This document shows, piece by piece, positions 46,119 through 54,737 of a stretch of 64,000 nt of DNA; within the stretch, counting starts at the first letter, position 1; each line of letters opens with the position of its first letter. The notes under the pieces were generated by a model that saw only the letters and a list, made by a program, of their open reading frames with translations, made no database searches and was not told the DNA's origin. Origin of the DNA: Jiangella muralis (lineage in GTDB: Bacteria; Actinomycetota; Actinomycetes; Jiangellales; Jiangellaceae); contig NZ_KQ434752.1 in NCBI RefSeq assembly GCF_001270745.1, positions 351,125 to 415,124 on the forward strand. Direction: 5' to 3'. The position numbers and the translations under genes were made by a program.

Positions 46119-47237
46119 ATGATTACGACGGCCACGCTGGAAGGCATCGAGCTGCGGCGACTCAGGCTGCCCCTGGTGGCGCCGTTCCGGACCTCCTTCG
46201 GCACCCAGACGACCAAGGACGTCCTGATCCTGCGCGCCGTCACGTCCGAGGCCGAGGGCTGGGGCGAGTGCGTCGCCGCGCCGCACCCGCTCTACGCCTC
46301 CGAGTACGTCGAGGCGGCGATGACGACACTGCGCGAGTTCCTCGTGCCGGCGCTCAGCGACCTGCCCCACGTCGACGTGAACCTCGTCGCGCCCGCGCTG
46401 GCCCGCTTCCGCGGCCACCGGATGAGCAAGGCGGCGCTCGAGATGGCCGTCTGGGACGCCGAGCTGCGGGGTCTGGGGGTGCCGCTCAGCCGCGCGCTCG
46501 GGGCCGTCGCCACGTCGGTTCCGGCAGGTGTCTCGGTGGGCATCATGGACACGCTCGACGAGCTGGTCACCGCGGTCGGAACGTACCTGGCCGACGGCTA
46601 CCGGCGGATCAAGCTCAAGATCGAGCCGGGCTGGGACGTCTCCGCCGTCGCCGCGATCAGGGATGCGTTCGGCGACGTCGCGCTGCAGGTCGACGCGAAC
46701 ACGGCGTACACGCTGGCCGACGTCGACCAGCTGCGCAAGCTCGACGACTTCGGACTGCTGCTGATCGAGCAGCCGATGGCCGAGGAGGACGTGCTGGGTC
46801 ACGCCGAGCTCGCGCGCCACCTGCGGACTCCGATCTGCTTGGACGAGTCGATCACCTCCGCCCGGGCCGCCGCGGACGCGATCCGGCTCGGCGCGTGCCG
46901 CGTCGTCAACATCAAGGCCGGCCGGGTCGGCGGCTACCTCGAGGCCCGGCGCGTGCACGACGTCTGCCGCGCTCACGACGTGCCGGTCTGGTGCGGCGGC
47001 ATGGTCGAGACCGGTCTCGGCCGGGCCGCCAACGCCGCACTCGCCGCGCTTCCCGGCATGCTCCTCCCCGGCGACGTGTCGGCGTCGTCCCGGTTCTACC
47101 GGCAGGACATCACGCCGCCGCTGGAACTCCACGACGGCTTCATGCCGGTGCCGACCGGCCCGGGCCTGGGCGTCGAGCCCGACCCGGAGATCCTCGAGTC
47201 GGTGACCGTCCGCACCGAGTGGTTGCCGCTCGGATGA
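46119..47237 (+). CDS. N-acylamino-acid racemase / o-succinylbenzoate synthase family (MenC2 type)
   Basis: 372 aa enolase-superfamily protein. The two general-base lysines are in RRIKLKIEPGWD, metal ligands in ALQVDANTAY, LLIEQPMAEED and ICLDESITSA, and the opposing lysine in VVNIKAGRVGGYLEA. The C-terminal VWCGGMVETGLGRAANAALA and LLPGDVSASSRFYRQDI are hallmarks of the NSAR/OSBS group, which racemises N-succinyl- or N-acyl-amino acids. ATG 46119 was preferred to GTG 46110 because AGAGGTGA is well spaced before it. Menaquinone genes are absent here, and GNAT and M20 genes are present, so racemisation is the likely role. Confidence 0.85.
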   Translation: MITTATLEGIELRRLRLPLVAPFRTSFGTQTTKDVLILRAVTSEAEGWGECVAAPHPLYASEYVEAAMTTLREFLVPALSDLPHVDVNLVAPALARFRGHRMSKAALEMAVWDAELRGLGVPLSRALGAVATSVPAGVSVGIMDTLDELVTAVGTYLADGYRRIKLKIEPGWDVSAVAAIRDAFGDVALQVDANTAYTLADVDQLRKLDDFGLLLIEQPMAEEDVLGHAELARHLRTPICLDESITSARAAADAIRLGACRVVNIKAGRVGGYLEARRVHDVCRAHDVPVWCGGMVETGLGRAANAALAALPGMLLPGDVSASSRFYRQDITPPLELHDGFMPVPTGPGLGVEPDPEILESVTVRTEWLPLG

Positions 47238-47243
47238 TCCACA

Positions 47244-47291
47244 CTGGTGCGGTCACACCAGACCGGACCTCTCCTTGGTGCGGGGACACAG
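47244..47291. promoter_or_regulatory. Tandem TGGTG-N6-CACCA sites upstream of the PucR gene
   Basis: CTGGTG and CACCAG face each other across six bases at 47244-47261. A second, weaker copy (TGGTG-N6-CACAG) stands at 47276-47291. Both lie in the 88-base gap before the PucR gene and share the architecture of the palindrome at 49026. Probable autoregulatory operators. Confidence 0.5.
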
Positions 47292-47325
47292 ACGCCGGCG
47301 TCCACGTCCCCGTACCATCGTCGCT

Positions 47326-48984
47326 GTGAGCCACCCGGATCACCCGGAGTGGTCCGCCGCATCGGACGGACCCTCGACGACGCTGGCCCGCATCCTGGAG
47401 GATGCCGGCCACACCCTGCTGCGGCCGGCGTTCGACGGCCAGGACCTCGGCCGCGTCGTGGACGGCCTGGTGATCTACGATCCGGCCGACCAGCTGGCCT
47501 GGCCGCGACGTCCACTCGTGCTCGCCGTCGGGGTCCAGCCGGGTGAGCAGCTCACCGGGCTGCTCGAGCAGCTCGCACGGCGCGACGGTGGCGCCCTCGT
47601 CGTCCGCGAGAAGGTGCTCGCGTCGCTGTCCCAGGGGGCCCTCGGCGCGCCGGTCCTGACGCTCGGCGACGAGCGATCGTGGATGCAGCTCGCCGCCACG
47701 CTCGCGCCGTTGGTCAGCGGGGCGTCCAGCCCGATCAGCGCCGCGCCGCTCGGTGGCGTGCCGACCGGTGACCTGTTCGCGCTCGCGAACGCGATCGCGG
47801 AGATCCTCGACGCACCGGTGACCGTCGAGGACCGCGACTCCAGGGTGCTCGCCTTCTCGATCCGCCAGGAGGAGGCCGACCCGTCCCGGGTCGGCGCGAT
47901 CCTCAACCGGCAGGTGACGCCGTGGGCGACGCAGGACCTCCAGGAGCGGGGGATCTTCCGCCAGCTCTACCGCACCCAGGAGCCGCTGTTCGTCGAACCA
48001 CCCGAGAGCGGCTACGGCGGGTGGTCGATGCCCCGCGTCGTCCTCGGTATCCGGGCCGGCGACGAGATCCTCGGCTCGGTGTGGGCCGCGGTCCCCGGGC
48101 CGCTGTCGGACGACCGGATGCAGCACTTCCGCGACCTGCAGGGCACCGTCGCCGTGCACCTGCTGAGTCACCGCGCGAACGCGAACGTGGAGCGCCGGAT
48201 GCGGTCGGATCTGACCGCGCAGGTCCTCGCCGGCGGGCCGGAGGCCGAGGAGGTCGCGGCGCGGCTGGGCCTGCCCCGCCGGCCGATGCTCGTGCTCGCG
48301 GTCGCGCTCCCCGACCGCGAGGACGAACCCGGTCGCCTGCATGCCGACCGGGCCGCCGAGTTGCTGCGGCTCGGCGACGCGTTCGACATGTATCTCGGCA
48401 CCTGCCAGCGGGGCGCCTCCGCCGCGCTGGTCGGGGACGTCGTCTACGGCATCGTGCCGCTCCCCGCCGGTGCCGGCCCCGACCCGGAGACCGACCGCGG
48501 CCAGCGGATGGCGAAGGACTTCCTGGCCCGGGTCGGGCGGCAGTCCGCCGCGGTCATCGGTGTCAGCGGTATGGCCCCCGACGCCGCACGCCTGTCCCGG
48601 GCGCGCGAAGACGCCGACCGTGCCCTGCGGCTGGCCCGCAGCTCGCCCGGCGGCGACCGGGTGTGCTCGACGGTCGAGCACGCCTTCGAACTGCTCATGA
48701 TGGAGATGACCGACCTGGTGTCGGCACGCGGCATGAGCCTCAGCAGTCCGTTCGCCCGGCTCGTCGAGCATGACGCCCGCCACGGGTCCGGCCTGGTCCC
48801 GACGCTGCGGGCGTGGCTGGACCACTTCGGCGACAACATCGCCGCGGCGGCGTCCCTGCACGTCCACCCGAACACGTTCCGCTACCGCCTGCGGCGGGTC
48901 AGCGAGATCTCGGGGATGAACCTCGACGACCGCGACGAGCGGTTGTCGCTGATGCTCCAGTTCCGTCTGTTCATGCGCTCCTGA
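47326..48984 (+). CDS. PucR-family transcriptional regulator
   Basis: 552 aa. The C-terminal helix-turn-helix is NIAAAASLHVHPNTFRYRLR, then RVSEISGMNLDDRDERL, the CdaR/PucR signature. A GGDEF-like central domain and an N-terminal sensory part precede it. GTG 47326 was chosen because TACCAT at 47313-47318 fits a -10 box about eight bases before it, implying a leaderless mRNA. PucR proteins usually activate purine or amino-acid catabolism, and this one lies in the middle of the peptide cluster. Confidence 0.88.
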   Translation: MSHPDHPEWSAASDGPSTTLARILEDAGHTLLRPAFDGQDLGRVVDGLVIYDPADQLAWPRRPLVLAVGVQPGEQLTGLLEQLARRDGGALVVREKVLASLSQGALGAPVLTLGDERSWMQLAATLAPLVSGASSPISAAPLGGVPTGDLFALANAIAEILDAPVTVEDRDSRVLAFSIRQEEADPSRVGAILNRQVTPWATQDLQERGIFRQLYRTQEPLFVEPPESGYGGWSMPRVVLGIRAGDEILGSVWAAVPGPLSDDRMQHFRDLQGTVAVHLLSHRANANVERRMRSDLTAQVLAGGPEAEEVAARLGLPRRPMLVLAVALPDREDEPGRLHADRAAELLRLGDAFDMYLGTCQRGASAALVGDVVYGIVPLPAGAGPDPETDRGQRMAKDFLARVGRQSAAVIGVSGMAPDAARLSRAREDADRALRLARSSPGGDRVCSTVEHAFELLMMEMTDLVSARGMSLSSPFARLVEHDARHGSGLVPTLRAWLDHFGDNIAAAASLHVHPNTFRYRLRRVSEISGMNLDDRDERLSLMLQFRLFMRS

Positions 48985-49025
48985 CCGGCCGCGTTGTGGC
49001 GCACCGCGGACCCGCGCCCGCGATT

Positions 49026-49041
49026 TGGTGTCACGACACCA
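49026..49041. promoter_or_regulatory. Palindrome TGGTGTCACGACACCA upstream of the S9 peptidase
   Basis: Perfect seven-base arms around AC. The same TGGTG-N6-CACCA layout occurs upstream of the PucR gene. It lies 54 bases before the chosen S9 start, a suitable position for an operator or activator site. Confidence 0.55.
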
Positions 49042-49094
49042 GCGCGCCCCGACCGGCGGTTGCCACGATGAGAGCCCCCGAAGAGAGGACCGGT

Positions 49095-51035
49095 GTGGAG
49101 CGCTACCTGACTGTCGACGACATCGGACGGATCAGCGTCCCGGAGCAGCCGGCGATCAGCCCTGACGGCAGCGCGGTCGCCTACGTCGTCCGCACCGATG
49201 ACCTCGGCGCCGACCGTACCGAGCGATCGTTGTGGCTGGTGCCGACCGGCGGCGGGGAACCGCGCCGGCTGACCCCGCCCGGCGGCGACTCCTCCCCCGC
49301 GTGGTCACCGGACGGCCGCCTGATCGCGTTCCTCCGCACGACCGGCGCGGCGCCGCAGGTCTGGCTGCTGGACGTCGAGACGCTCGAGCCACGGGAGCTC
49401 ACCCACCGAGCCGGCGGAGCCGGCGCTCCGGCATTCAGCCCCGACGGCTCGCGGCTGCTGTTCACCGCCGTCGCCGATCCCGATGACGAGGCGGCGGCCT
49501 GGGCGTGGGGCGCCCCGGTCGTGAGCCGCCGCCTCGACTACTTCGCCGACGGCGACGGCGTGGTCGGTTCTCCCCGGCGGCACGTCCACGTCGTCGACGT
49601 CGGCAGCGGCCGGTGTGAGCAGATCACCGACGGCGACTGGAACGCCGTCGGAGCCGCCTGGTCGCCGGACGGCACCCGGATCGCCTTCTCCGCCGCCATG
49701 GGCACGGACGCCGATCTCACCCGGGAGTCCGCCGCCTATGTCGTCGACCTGGACGACCCGGAGCGGGTGCCCCGGCCGGCGGGCCCGGCGGGAGGTAGTG
49801 CGGGACCGCTCGCCTGGACCGGCGACGGGACCCGGCTGCTGATCTGCGGCCATCCGGAAGGGCCCGGCCGGTTCACCGGCCTGCTCCTCGTCGACCTCCG
49901 CGACGGCACGATCCGGCACCTCACCGAGCACCTGGACCGGCAGGTCATGTACGGCGCGCCGGGCTACCCCGGCTCGACACCCCGAGTCGTGGCGGACAGC
50001 GGCACCGTCGTGTTCTGCGTGCGAGACGGCGGCTACGTCGTGCCTTGCTCCATGCCCGAGGCCGGCGGCACGGTGACGCCGCTGCTCGCGGAGACCGGCC
50101 GCAACGTCTCGAGCCTCAGCGTCGCGGGCAGGCTGGTCGCCTTCCTCGCCAGCAACGCCGAGACATTCGGCGACGTCTTCGTGCTCGACATCGAGTCCGG
50201 TAAGACGATCCAGCTGACCCACCACCGCGAACAGCTCGGCGAGCTGCGCCTGGCCCAGCGCCGTGAGCGCACGTTCCGCATCTCCGACGGGACGATCGTC
50301 GCCGCGTGGCTGATGCGCGATCCGGACGCCTCCGGGCCACAACCGCTGCTGGTCGACATCCACGGAGGCCCGCACAACGCCTGGAACGGTGCTGCCGAGA
50401 GCGTGCATCTCTACCACCACGAGCTCGTCGCGCGCGGCTGGACCGTGCTGCTGCTCAACCCGCGCGGGAGCGACGGCTTCGGCGAGGCCTTCGCGCAGGC
50501 CGTGTCCGGCCGGTGGGGCACGTCCGACGCCGCGGACTTCCTCGAGCCGATCGACGAGCTGGTCGCCGAAGGACTCGTCGACGACGCACGCCTGGCGGTG
50601 ACCGGCTTCAGCTACGGCGGCTACCTGACCTGCTACCTCACCAGCCGGACCGACCGGTTCGCCGCGGCCGTCGGTGGCGGCGTGTTCAGCGACCTGCGCA
50701 GCGCCGCGGGCACCGCTGACAATCGCCGCGCGCTCTCGACCACCGAGTGGGGCGGTGCGTTCTGGGCGAACGCCGACGACTACGCGGCCATGTCCCCCAT
50801 CACCCGCGTCGCCGACGTCCGCACGCCCACGCTGCTCCTGCACGGCGGGACGGACGTCCGGTGCCCGCTGGACCAGGCCCGGCAGTGGCACACGGCGCTG
50901 CGCGAACTCGGCGTCGACACCGAGATCGTGATCTACCCGCGGGCGTCGCACACCATGCTGTTCGACAGCCCGCCCCGGTTCCGGCACGACTACAACGCCC
51001 GGGTCGTCGACTGGGTGACGAGGTACGCCGGCTGA
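49095..51035 (+). CDS. S9-family prolyl-oligopeptidase-type peptidase
   Basis: 646 aa. An N-terminal WD40-like beta-propeller has repeats such as QPAISPDGSAVAYVVR and AWSPDGRLIAFLR. The C-terminal alpha/beta hydrolase has the nucleophile in VTGFSYGGYLTCYL, Asp in LLLHGGTDVRCPLDQAR and His in YPRASHTMLF. Cytoplasmic acylaminoacyl- or dipeptidyl-peptidase of small peptides. GTG 49095 was chosen because AGAGGA lies six bases upstream; ATG 49068 is in frame. Its stop overlaps the methylaspartase start (TGATG). Confidence 0.9.
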   Translation: MERYLTVDDIGRISVPEQPAISPDGSAVAYVVRTDDLGADRTERSLWLVPTGGGEPRRLTPPGGDSSPAWSPDGRLIAFLRTTGAAPQVWLLDVETLEPRELTHRAGGAGAPAFSPDGSRLLFTAVADPDDEAAAWAWGAPVVSRRLDYFADGDGVVGSPRRHVHVVDVGSGRCEQITDGDWNAVGAAWSPDGTRIAFSAAMGTDADLTRESAAYVVDLDDPERVPRPAGPAGGSAGPLAWTGDGTRLLICGHPEGPGRFTGLLLVDLRDGTIRHLTEHLDRQVMYGAPGYPGSTPRVVADSGTVVFCVRDGGYVVPCSMPEAGGTVTPLLAETGRNVSSLSVAGRLVAFLASNAETFGDVFVLDIESGKTIQLTHHREQLGELRLAQRRERTFRISDGTIVAAWLMRDPDASGPQPLLVDIHGGPHNAWNGAAESVHLYHHELVARGWTVLLLNPRGSDGFGEAFAQAVSGRWGTSDAADFLEPIDELVAEGLVDDARLAVTGFSYGGYLTCYLTSRTDRFAAAVGGGVFSDLRSAAGTADNRRALSTTEWGGAFWANADDYAAMSPITRVADVRTPTLLLHGGTDVRCPLDQARQWHTALRELGVDTEIVIYPRASHTMLFDSPPRFRHDYNARVVDWVTRYAG

Positions 51036-52276
51036 TGCGCATCTCCGAGATCGTGGCGGCGCCCGGCGCCGGCACCTACAGCAACGACGATCAGGCCGCC
51101 ATCGCGGCCGGTGCGACGCGCGACGGCTACTTCTACGACGGCGCGGTGCTCACGCCCGGCTACCGCTCGATCCGCCAGCCCAGCGAATCGCTCCAGGTCC
51201 TGCTCGTCCTCGACGACGACCACGTGGTCGCCGGGGCCGGCGTCTCCGTACAGTACGCCGGCGGTTCGGGTCGGGAGCCGGTCCTGCGGGCGACAGCGGC
51301 CCGCGATCGTTGGCTGCCGGTCCTCGACGACCTCTTGCGAGGCGCGACCCTGGACTCCTTCCGGGCGACGTCGGCCCTGGTCGGGACGCTCGGGCTGCCC
51401 CGCTCGATCGCGTACGGCGTCAGCCAGGCTCTGCTCGAGGGCGCGGCTCACGCCACTCGACGCACCATGGCAGAGGTGGTCGCCGCCGAGTACGGCAACA
51501 CCGCTCCGATCGGCCCGGTCCCGATTCTCGCCCAGTGTGGTGAGGATCGGCACGCGGCGATCGACCGCATGGTGCTCCGGGGTGTCGAGAGCCTGCCGCA
51601 CGGGCTGATCAACAACGCCGACCAGTTGGTCGGACCCGGTGGCCGGTTGCTGCTGGACTATGCCGGCTGGGTGCGCGACCGGGTCGTGGCGCGGCGCCTC
51701 GACACCGCCTACGAGCCAGTGATCCACCTCGACTGCTACGGCACGCTCGGCGACGTCTTCTCCTCGACGGCGCAGGTGGCCGGCTTCCTCGCCGAGCTGG
51801 CCGACCGGTGCGCGCCGCTCGCACTGCGCATCGAGCAGCCGGTGCGGGCTCGGTCGCGGGAGGCGCAGATCGACGTCCTCCGCAGCCTCCGCACGCTGCT
51901 GGCCGGCTCGGGCGCGCGCGTCCAGCTCGTCGCCGACGAGTGGTGCAACACCCACGAGGACGTGCTGGCCTTTCTCGACGCCGACGCCGCGGACATGATC
52001 CAGATCAAGATGCCCGACGTCGGCAGCATCGACGACACCGTGAGATCCGTCCTCGCCTGCCACGCCGCCGGCGTAGCCGCCTACTGCGGCGGGTCGTGCA
52101 CCGAGACCGACCTGTCGGCCCGCGTCGCCACCCACGTCGCCATGGGCGCGGGCGCGGACCTGCTATTGGCCCGGCCCGGCATGGGCGTCGACGAGGCCGT
52201 GATGGTGACCAGGAACGAGATGGCTCGCACCCTCGCGATCATCGAGCACAGGAGTGGACGTGACCGGTCTCAGTGA
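51035..52276 (+). CDS. Methylaspartate ammonia-lyase
   Basis: 413 aa, aligning along its length with clostridial methylaspartase. The catalytic residues known there have counterparts: Q167 (PILAQCGED), H189 (SLPHGLINN), metal ligands D233 (IHLDCYG), E267 (RIEQPV) and D301 (VADEWCNT), Q323 and K325 (IQIKMPD), and C355 (YCGGSCTETD). Relative to the recalled clostridial numbers (172, 194, 238, 273, 307, 329, 331, 361) the shift is a constant 5-6 residues. It converts threo-3-methylaspartate to mesaconate and ammonia. Directly upstream of the CoA-transferase, which could activate mesaconate. No glutamate mutase is in the window. Confidence 0.9.
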   Translation: MRISEIVAAPGAGTYSNDDQAAIAAGATRDGYFYDGAVLTPGYRSIRQPSESLQVLLVLDDDHVVAGAGVSVQYAGGSGREPVLRATAARDRWLPVLDDLLRGATLDSFRATSALVGTLGLPRSIAYGVSQALLEGAAHATRRTMAEVVAAEYGNTAPIGPVPILAQCGEDRHAAIDRMVLRGVESLPHGLINNADQLVGPGGRLLLDYAGWVRDRVVARRLDTAYEPVIHLDCYGTLGDVFSSTAQVAGFLAELADRCAPLALRIEQPVRARSREAQIDVLRSLRTLLAGSGARVQLVADEWCNTHEDVLAFLDADAADMIQIKMPDVGSIDDTVRSVLACHAAGVAAYCGGSCTETDLSARVATHVAMGAGADLLLARPGMGVDEAVMVTRNEMARTLAIIEHRSGRDRSQ

Positions 52277-53483
52277 CATCAGGATCATCGCCGTCGAGCA
52301 GTATGGCGCCGGCCCGTTCGGATCGCTGCACCTCGCCGAGCTCGGCGCCGACGTCGTCAAGGTGGAGGACGCCCGCACGGACGGCGACATCGGACGTCAC
52401 GTCCCACCGTTCGCGGAGGGCAACGACAGCCTCTTCTTCCAGAGCTTCAACCGGAACAAGCGCAGCGTCTGCCTCGACCTCTCCGTCCCCGCCGGGACGG
52501 AGGTGCTGCATCGGCTCGTCCAGGACGCCGATGCGCTCATGTTCAACCTCCGCGGGGACGTGCCGGACAAACTCGGCCTCCGCTACGCCGACCTGCGGCA
52601 CCTGAACCCGCGGCTCGTCGTCTGCTCGCTCTCCGGCTACGGGATGACCGGATCGCGGCGGGCGGAGCCGGCCTACGACTACGTGGTCCAGGGACGGGCC
52701 GCCTGGATGGCGCTCACCGGCGATCCCAACGGCCCGCCGACCAAGAGCGGACTGTCACTGGTCGACTACTGCGGCGGACTCGTCGCCGCGATGTCGCTGC
52801 TGGCAGGGGTGCACGCCGCGCGGCGAGACGGCGTGGGCGGCGAGTGCGACGTCAGCCTCTTCGACACCGCGATGGCCATGCTGTCCTACCCCGCGACCTG
52901 GTACCTCACGCGTGAACACGAGACCCACCGCAAGGCCCGGTCGGCGCATCCTTCCGTCGTCCCGTTCGGCGCCTACCCGACCGCCGACGGCTGGCTGATG
53001 ATCGCCTGCGTCAAACCGAAGTTCTTCCAGCGCCTGACCGAGGTCCTGGGCGTTCCGGAACTCGCTGCCGATGCGCGCTTCGCGACGCTCGCGGATCGCC
53101 GAGCCCACCACGCGGAGCTGGACGCGGTGCTGGACGCCGCCCTGCGCCGGCAGCGTACCGACCACTGGGTCAGCCTGCTGAGCGCCGTCGGGGTGCCATG
53201 CGGGCCGGTCAACGGCTTGCGCGAGGCCTTCGAGGACCAGCAGACCGCGGACCGCGGGCTGGTCGTCGCGACGGACCACCCGAGCTATGGGACGGTGCGG
53301 CACGTCCGCACCGCGGGGCGCGCCTGGTGGCCATCGCCGACGCCCGGCCGTGCGCCGAGTCTTGGTGAGCACCGTGAGCAGGTGCTCGGGGACGAGCTCG
53401 GGCTGAGCGCCGCCGAGCTGGCCGACTATGCCGAGCGGGGTGCCTTCGGCGCCGCGACGGCCGAGCCGGGCCGGACCACGTGA
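52260..53483 (+). CDS. Family III CoA-transferase (CaiB/BaiF), mesaconate CoA-transferase candidate
   Basis: 407 aa. The N-terminal FGSLHLAELGADVVKVEDA and FNRNKRSVCLDL are the family III signatures. The catalytic Asp is in PAYDYVVQG, and VGGECDVSLFDTAMAMLSYP completes the core. It transfers CoA between acids. GTG 52260 follows AGGAG, within the end of the methylaspartase gene (17-base overlap), so coupling is tight. Succinyl-CoA:mesaconate transfer is the natural reaction in this setting (inference). Confidence 0.85.
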   Translation: MTGLSDIRIIAVEQYGAGPFGSLHLAELGADVVKVEDARTDGDIGRHVPPFAEGNDSLFFQSFNRNKRSVCLDLSVPAGTEVLHRLVQDADALMFNLRGDVPDKLGLRYADLRHLNPRLVVCSLSGYGMTGSRRAEPAYDYVVQGRAAWMALTGDPNGPPTKSGLSLVDYCGGLVAAMSLLAGVHAARRDGVGGECDVSLFDTAMAMLSYPATWYLTREHETHRKARSAHPSVVPFGAYPTADGWLMIACVKPKFFQRLTEVLGVPELAADARFATLADRRAHHAELDAVLDAALRRQRTDHWVSLLSAVGVPCGPVNGLREAFEDQQTADRGLVVATDHPSYGTVRHVRTAGRAWWPSPTPGRAPSLGEHREQVLGDELGLSAAELADYAERGAFGAATAEPGRTT

Positions 53484-54733
53484 CCGGCGCACCGGCTTCG
53501 GTGGCGGCCCTCGCTGCCGAGCTGCACGCCTTCGTCCAGCTGATCGATGACGACGGCTCCGCCGAGGGGTCGAGTCCGGTGGCCGGATGGACGGTCGCGG
53601 TGAAGGACAACATGGACGTCTCCGGAACCGTGCGCACCGACGGGCTCAGCGGCCCGCATCCGCCTGCGGCGACGGAGGACGCGGAGGTGGTGCGTCGACT
53701 GCGGGCCGCCGGCGCTCGCATCGTCGCCAAGGCGAACCTCGAGGAGCTCAGCTTCGGCGCGACGACTCAGAACGACGCCTGGGGCGCCTGTCGCAATCCA
53801 TGGGACCGCGGCCGGATCCCCGGCGGATCGAGTGGCGGGTCGGCCGTCGCGGTCGCCGCGGGCCTGGTGCGCGTCGCGGTCGGAACCGACACGGGCGGCT
53901 CATTGCGCAACCCGGCCGCGTTCTGCGGGGTGACCACGCTGCGCCCGAGCCATGGTCTCGTCCCGACGCTGGGCGTCACCCCCTTGAGCCCGAGCATGGA
54001 CGTCGTGGGACCTATGGCGCGCAGTGCCGCCGAGGTCCGGGCCGCTCTCGACGTCATGGCCGGCGCGGCACCGCGCCCGCGGCCGCGGAGCCTGGCCGAG
54101 CTCACCGTGGGCGTCCCGGAGCACTACTTCCTGGACGATCTCGAACCCGAGGTCGCCGAGGGCTTCCGCGACCTGCTCGGTCTGCTGAGCGCCGAGGGCG
54201 CCCGCATCGTGTCCGTGACCGGGCTCCGCGACGTCGAGCGGGTGCACGAGGCGATGGCCGCGCTGCAGAACTCCGAGGCGGTCCGGCACCTGCAGCCCTA
54301 CTGGCACGACAGCCGCGTCTCCGCCGGCATCAGAGGGCGGATCGAGGCCGGTCGCGGCGTCACGACCGAGGAGATCGAGAACGCGCTCGCCGTCGCCTTC
54401 GCCTGGCGGGGCCAGGTCGACAGCGTGCTCGACGACGTCGACGTCGTAGCGGTGCCGGCCACGCCCTTCGTCGCGCCGGTCGCCGACCAGGGCGATCTCA
54501 CCCTCGTCAGCCGCCGCATCAACCGGTTCACCGGCTGCTGGTCGCTCACCGGACTGCCGGTGCTCGGTCTGCCGGTGTCACCGTCGTCGGCGGGACTGCC
54601 GGTCGGCGCACAGCTGGTCGGCCGGCGCGGCGCCGACTGGGCACTTCTGGCGGCCGGCGAGGCGATACAGGCGGTCAGCGACTGGCACGGCCGGCGTCCC
54701 CCTGGCGCGCTCGCCGCCGGCGTCTGGTCCTGA
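53480..54733 (+). CDS. Amidase-signature-family amidase
   Basis: 417 aa. The Ser-cisSer-Lys triad is visible: Lys in WTVAVKDNMDVSG, the Gly/Ser-rich GRIPGGSSGGSAVAVAAG, and the nucleophile Ser in VGTDTGGSLRNPAAFCG. Hydrolyses an amide to acid and ammonia. It overlaps the CoA-transferase stop by four bases, so it is the last gene of the S9 operon. Its role may be to deamidate or de-acylate a peptide-derived substrate. It converges on the DUF885 gene four bases away. Confidence 0.9.
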   Translation: MTGAPASVAALAAELHAFVQLIDDDGSAEGSSPVAGWTVAVKDNMDVSGTVRTDGLSGPHPPAATEDAEVVRRLRAAGARIVAKANLEELSFGATTQNDAWGACRNPWDRGRIPGGSSGGSAVAVAAGLVRVAVGTDTGGSLRNPAAFCGVTTLRPSHGLVPTLGVTPLSPSMDVVGPMARSAAEVRAALDVMAGAAPRPRPRSLAELTVGVPEHYFLDDLEPEVAEGFRDLLGLLSAEGARIVSVTGLRDVERVHEAMAALQNSEAVRHLQPYWHDSRVSAGIRGRIEAGRGVTTEEIENALAVAFAWRGQVDSVLDDVDVVAVPATPFVAPVADQGDLTLVSRRINRFTGCWSLTGLPVLGLPVSPSSAGLPVGAQLVGRRGADWALLAAGEAIQAVSDWHGRRPPGALAAGVWS

Positions 54734-54737
54734 CGAC

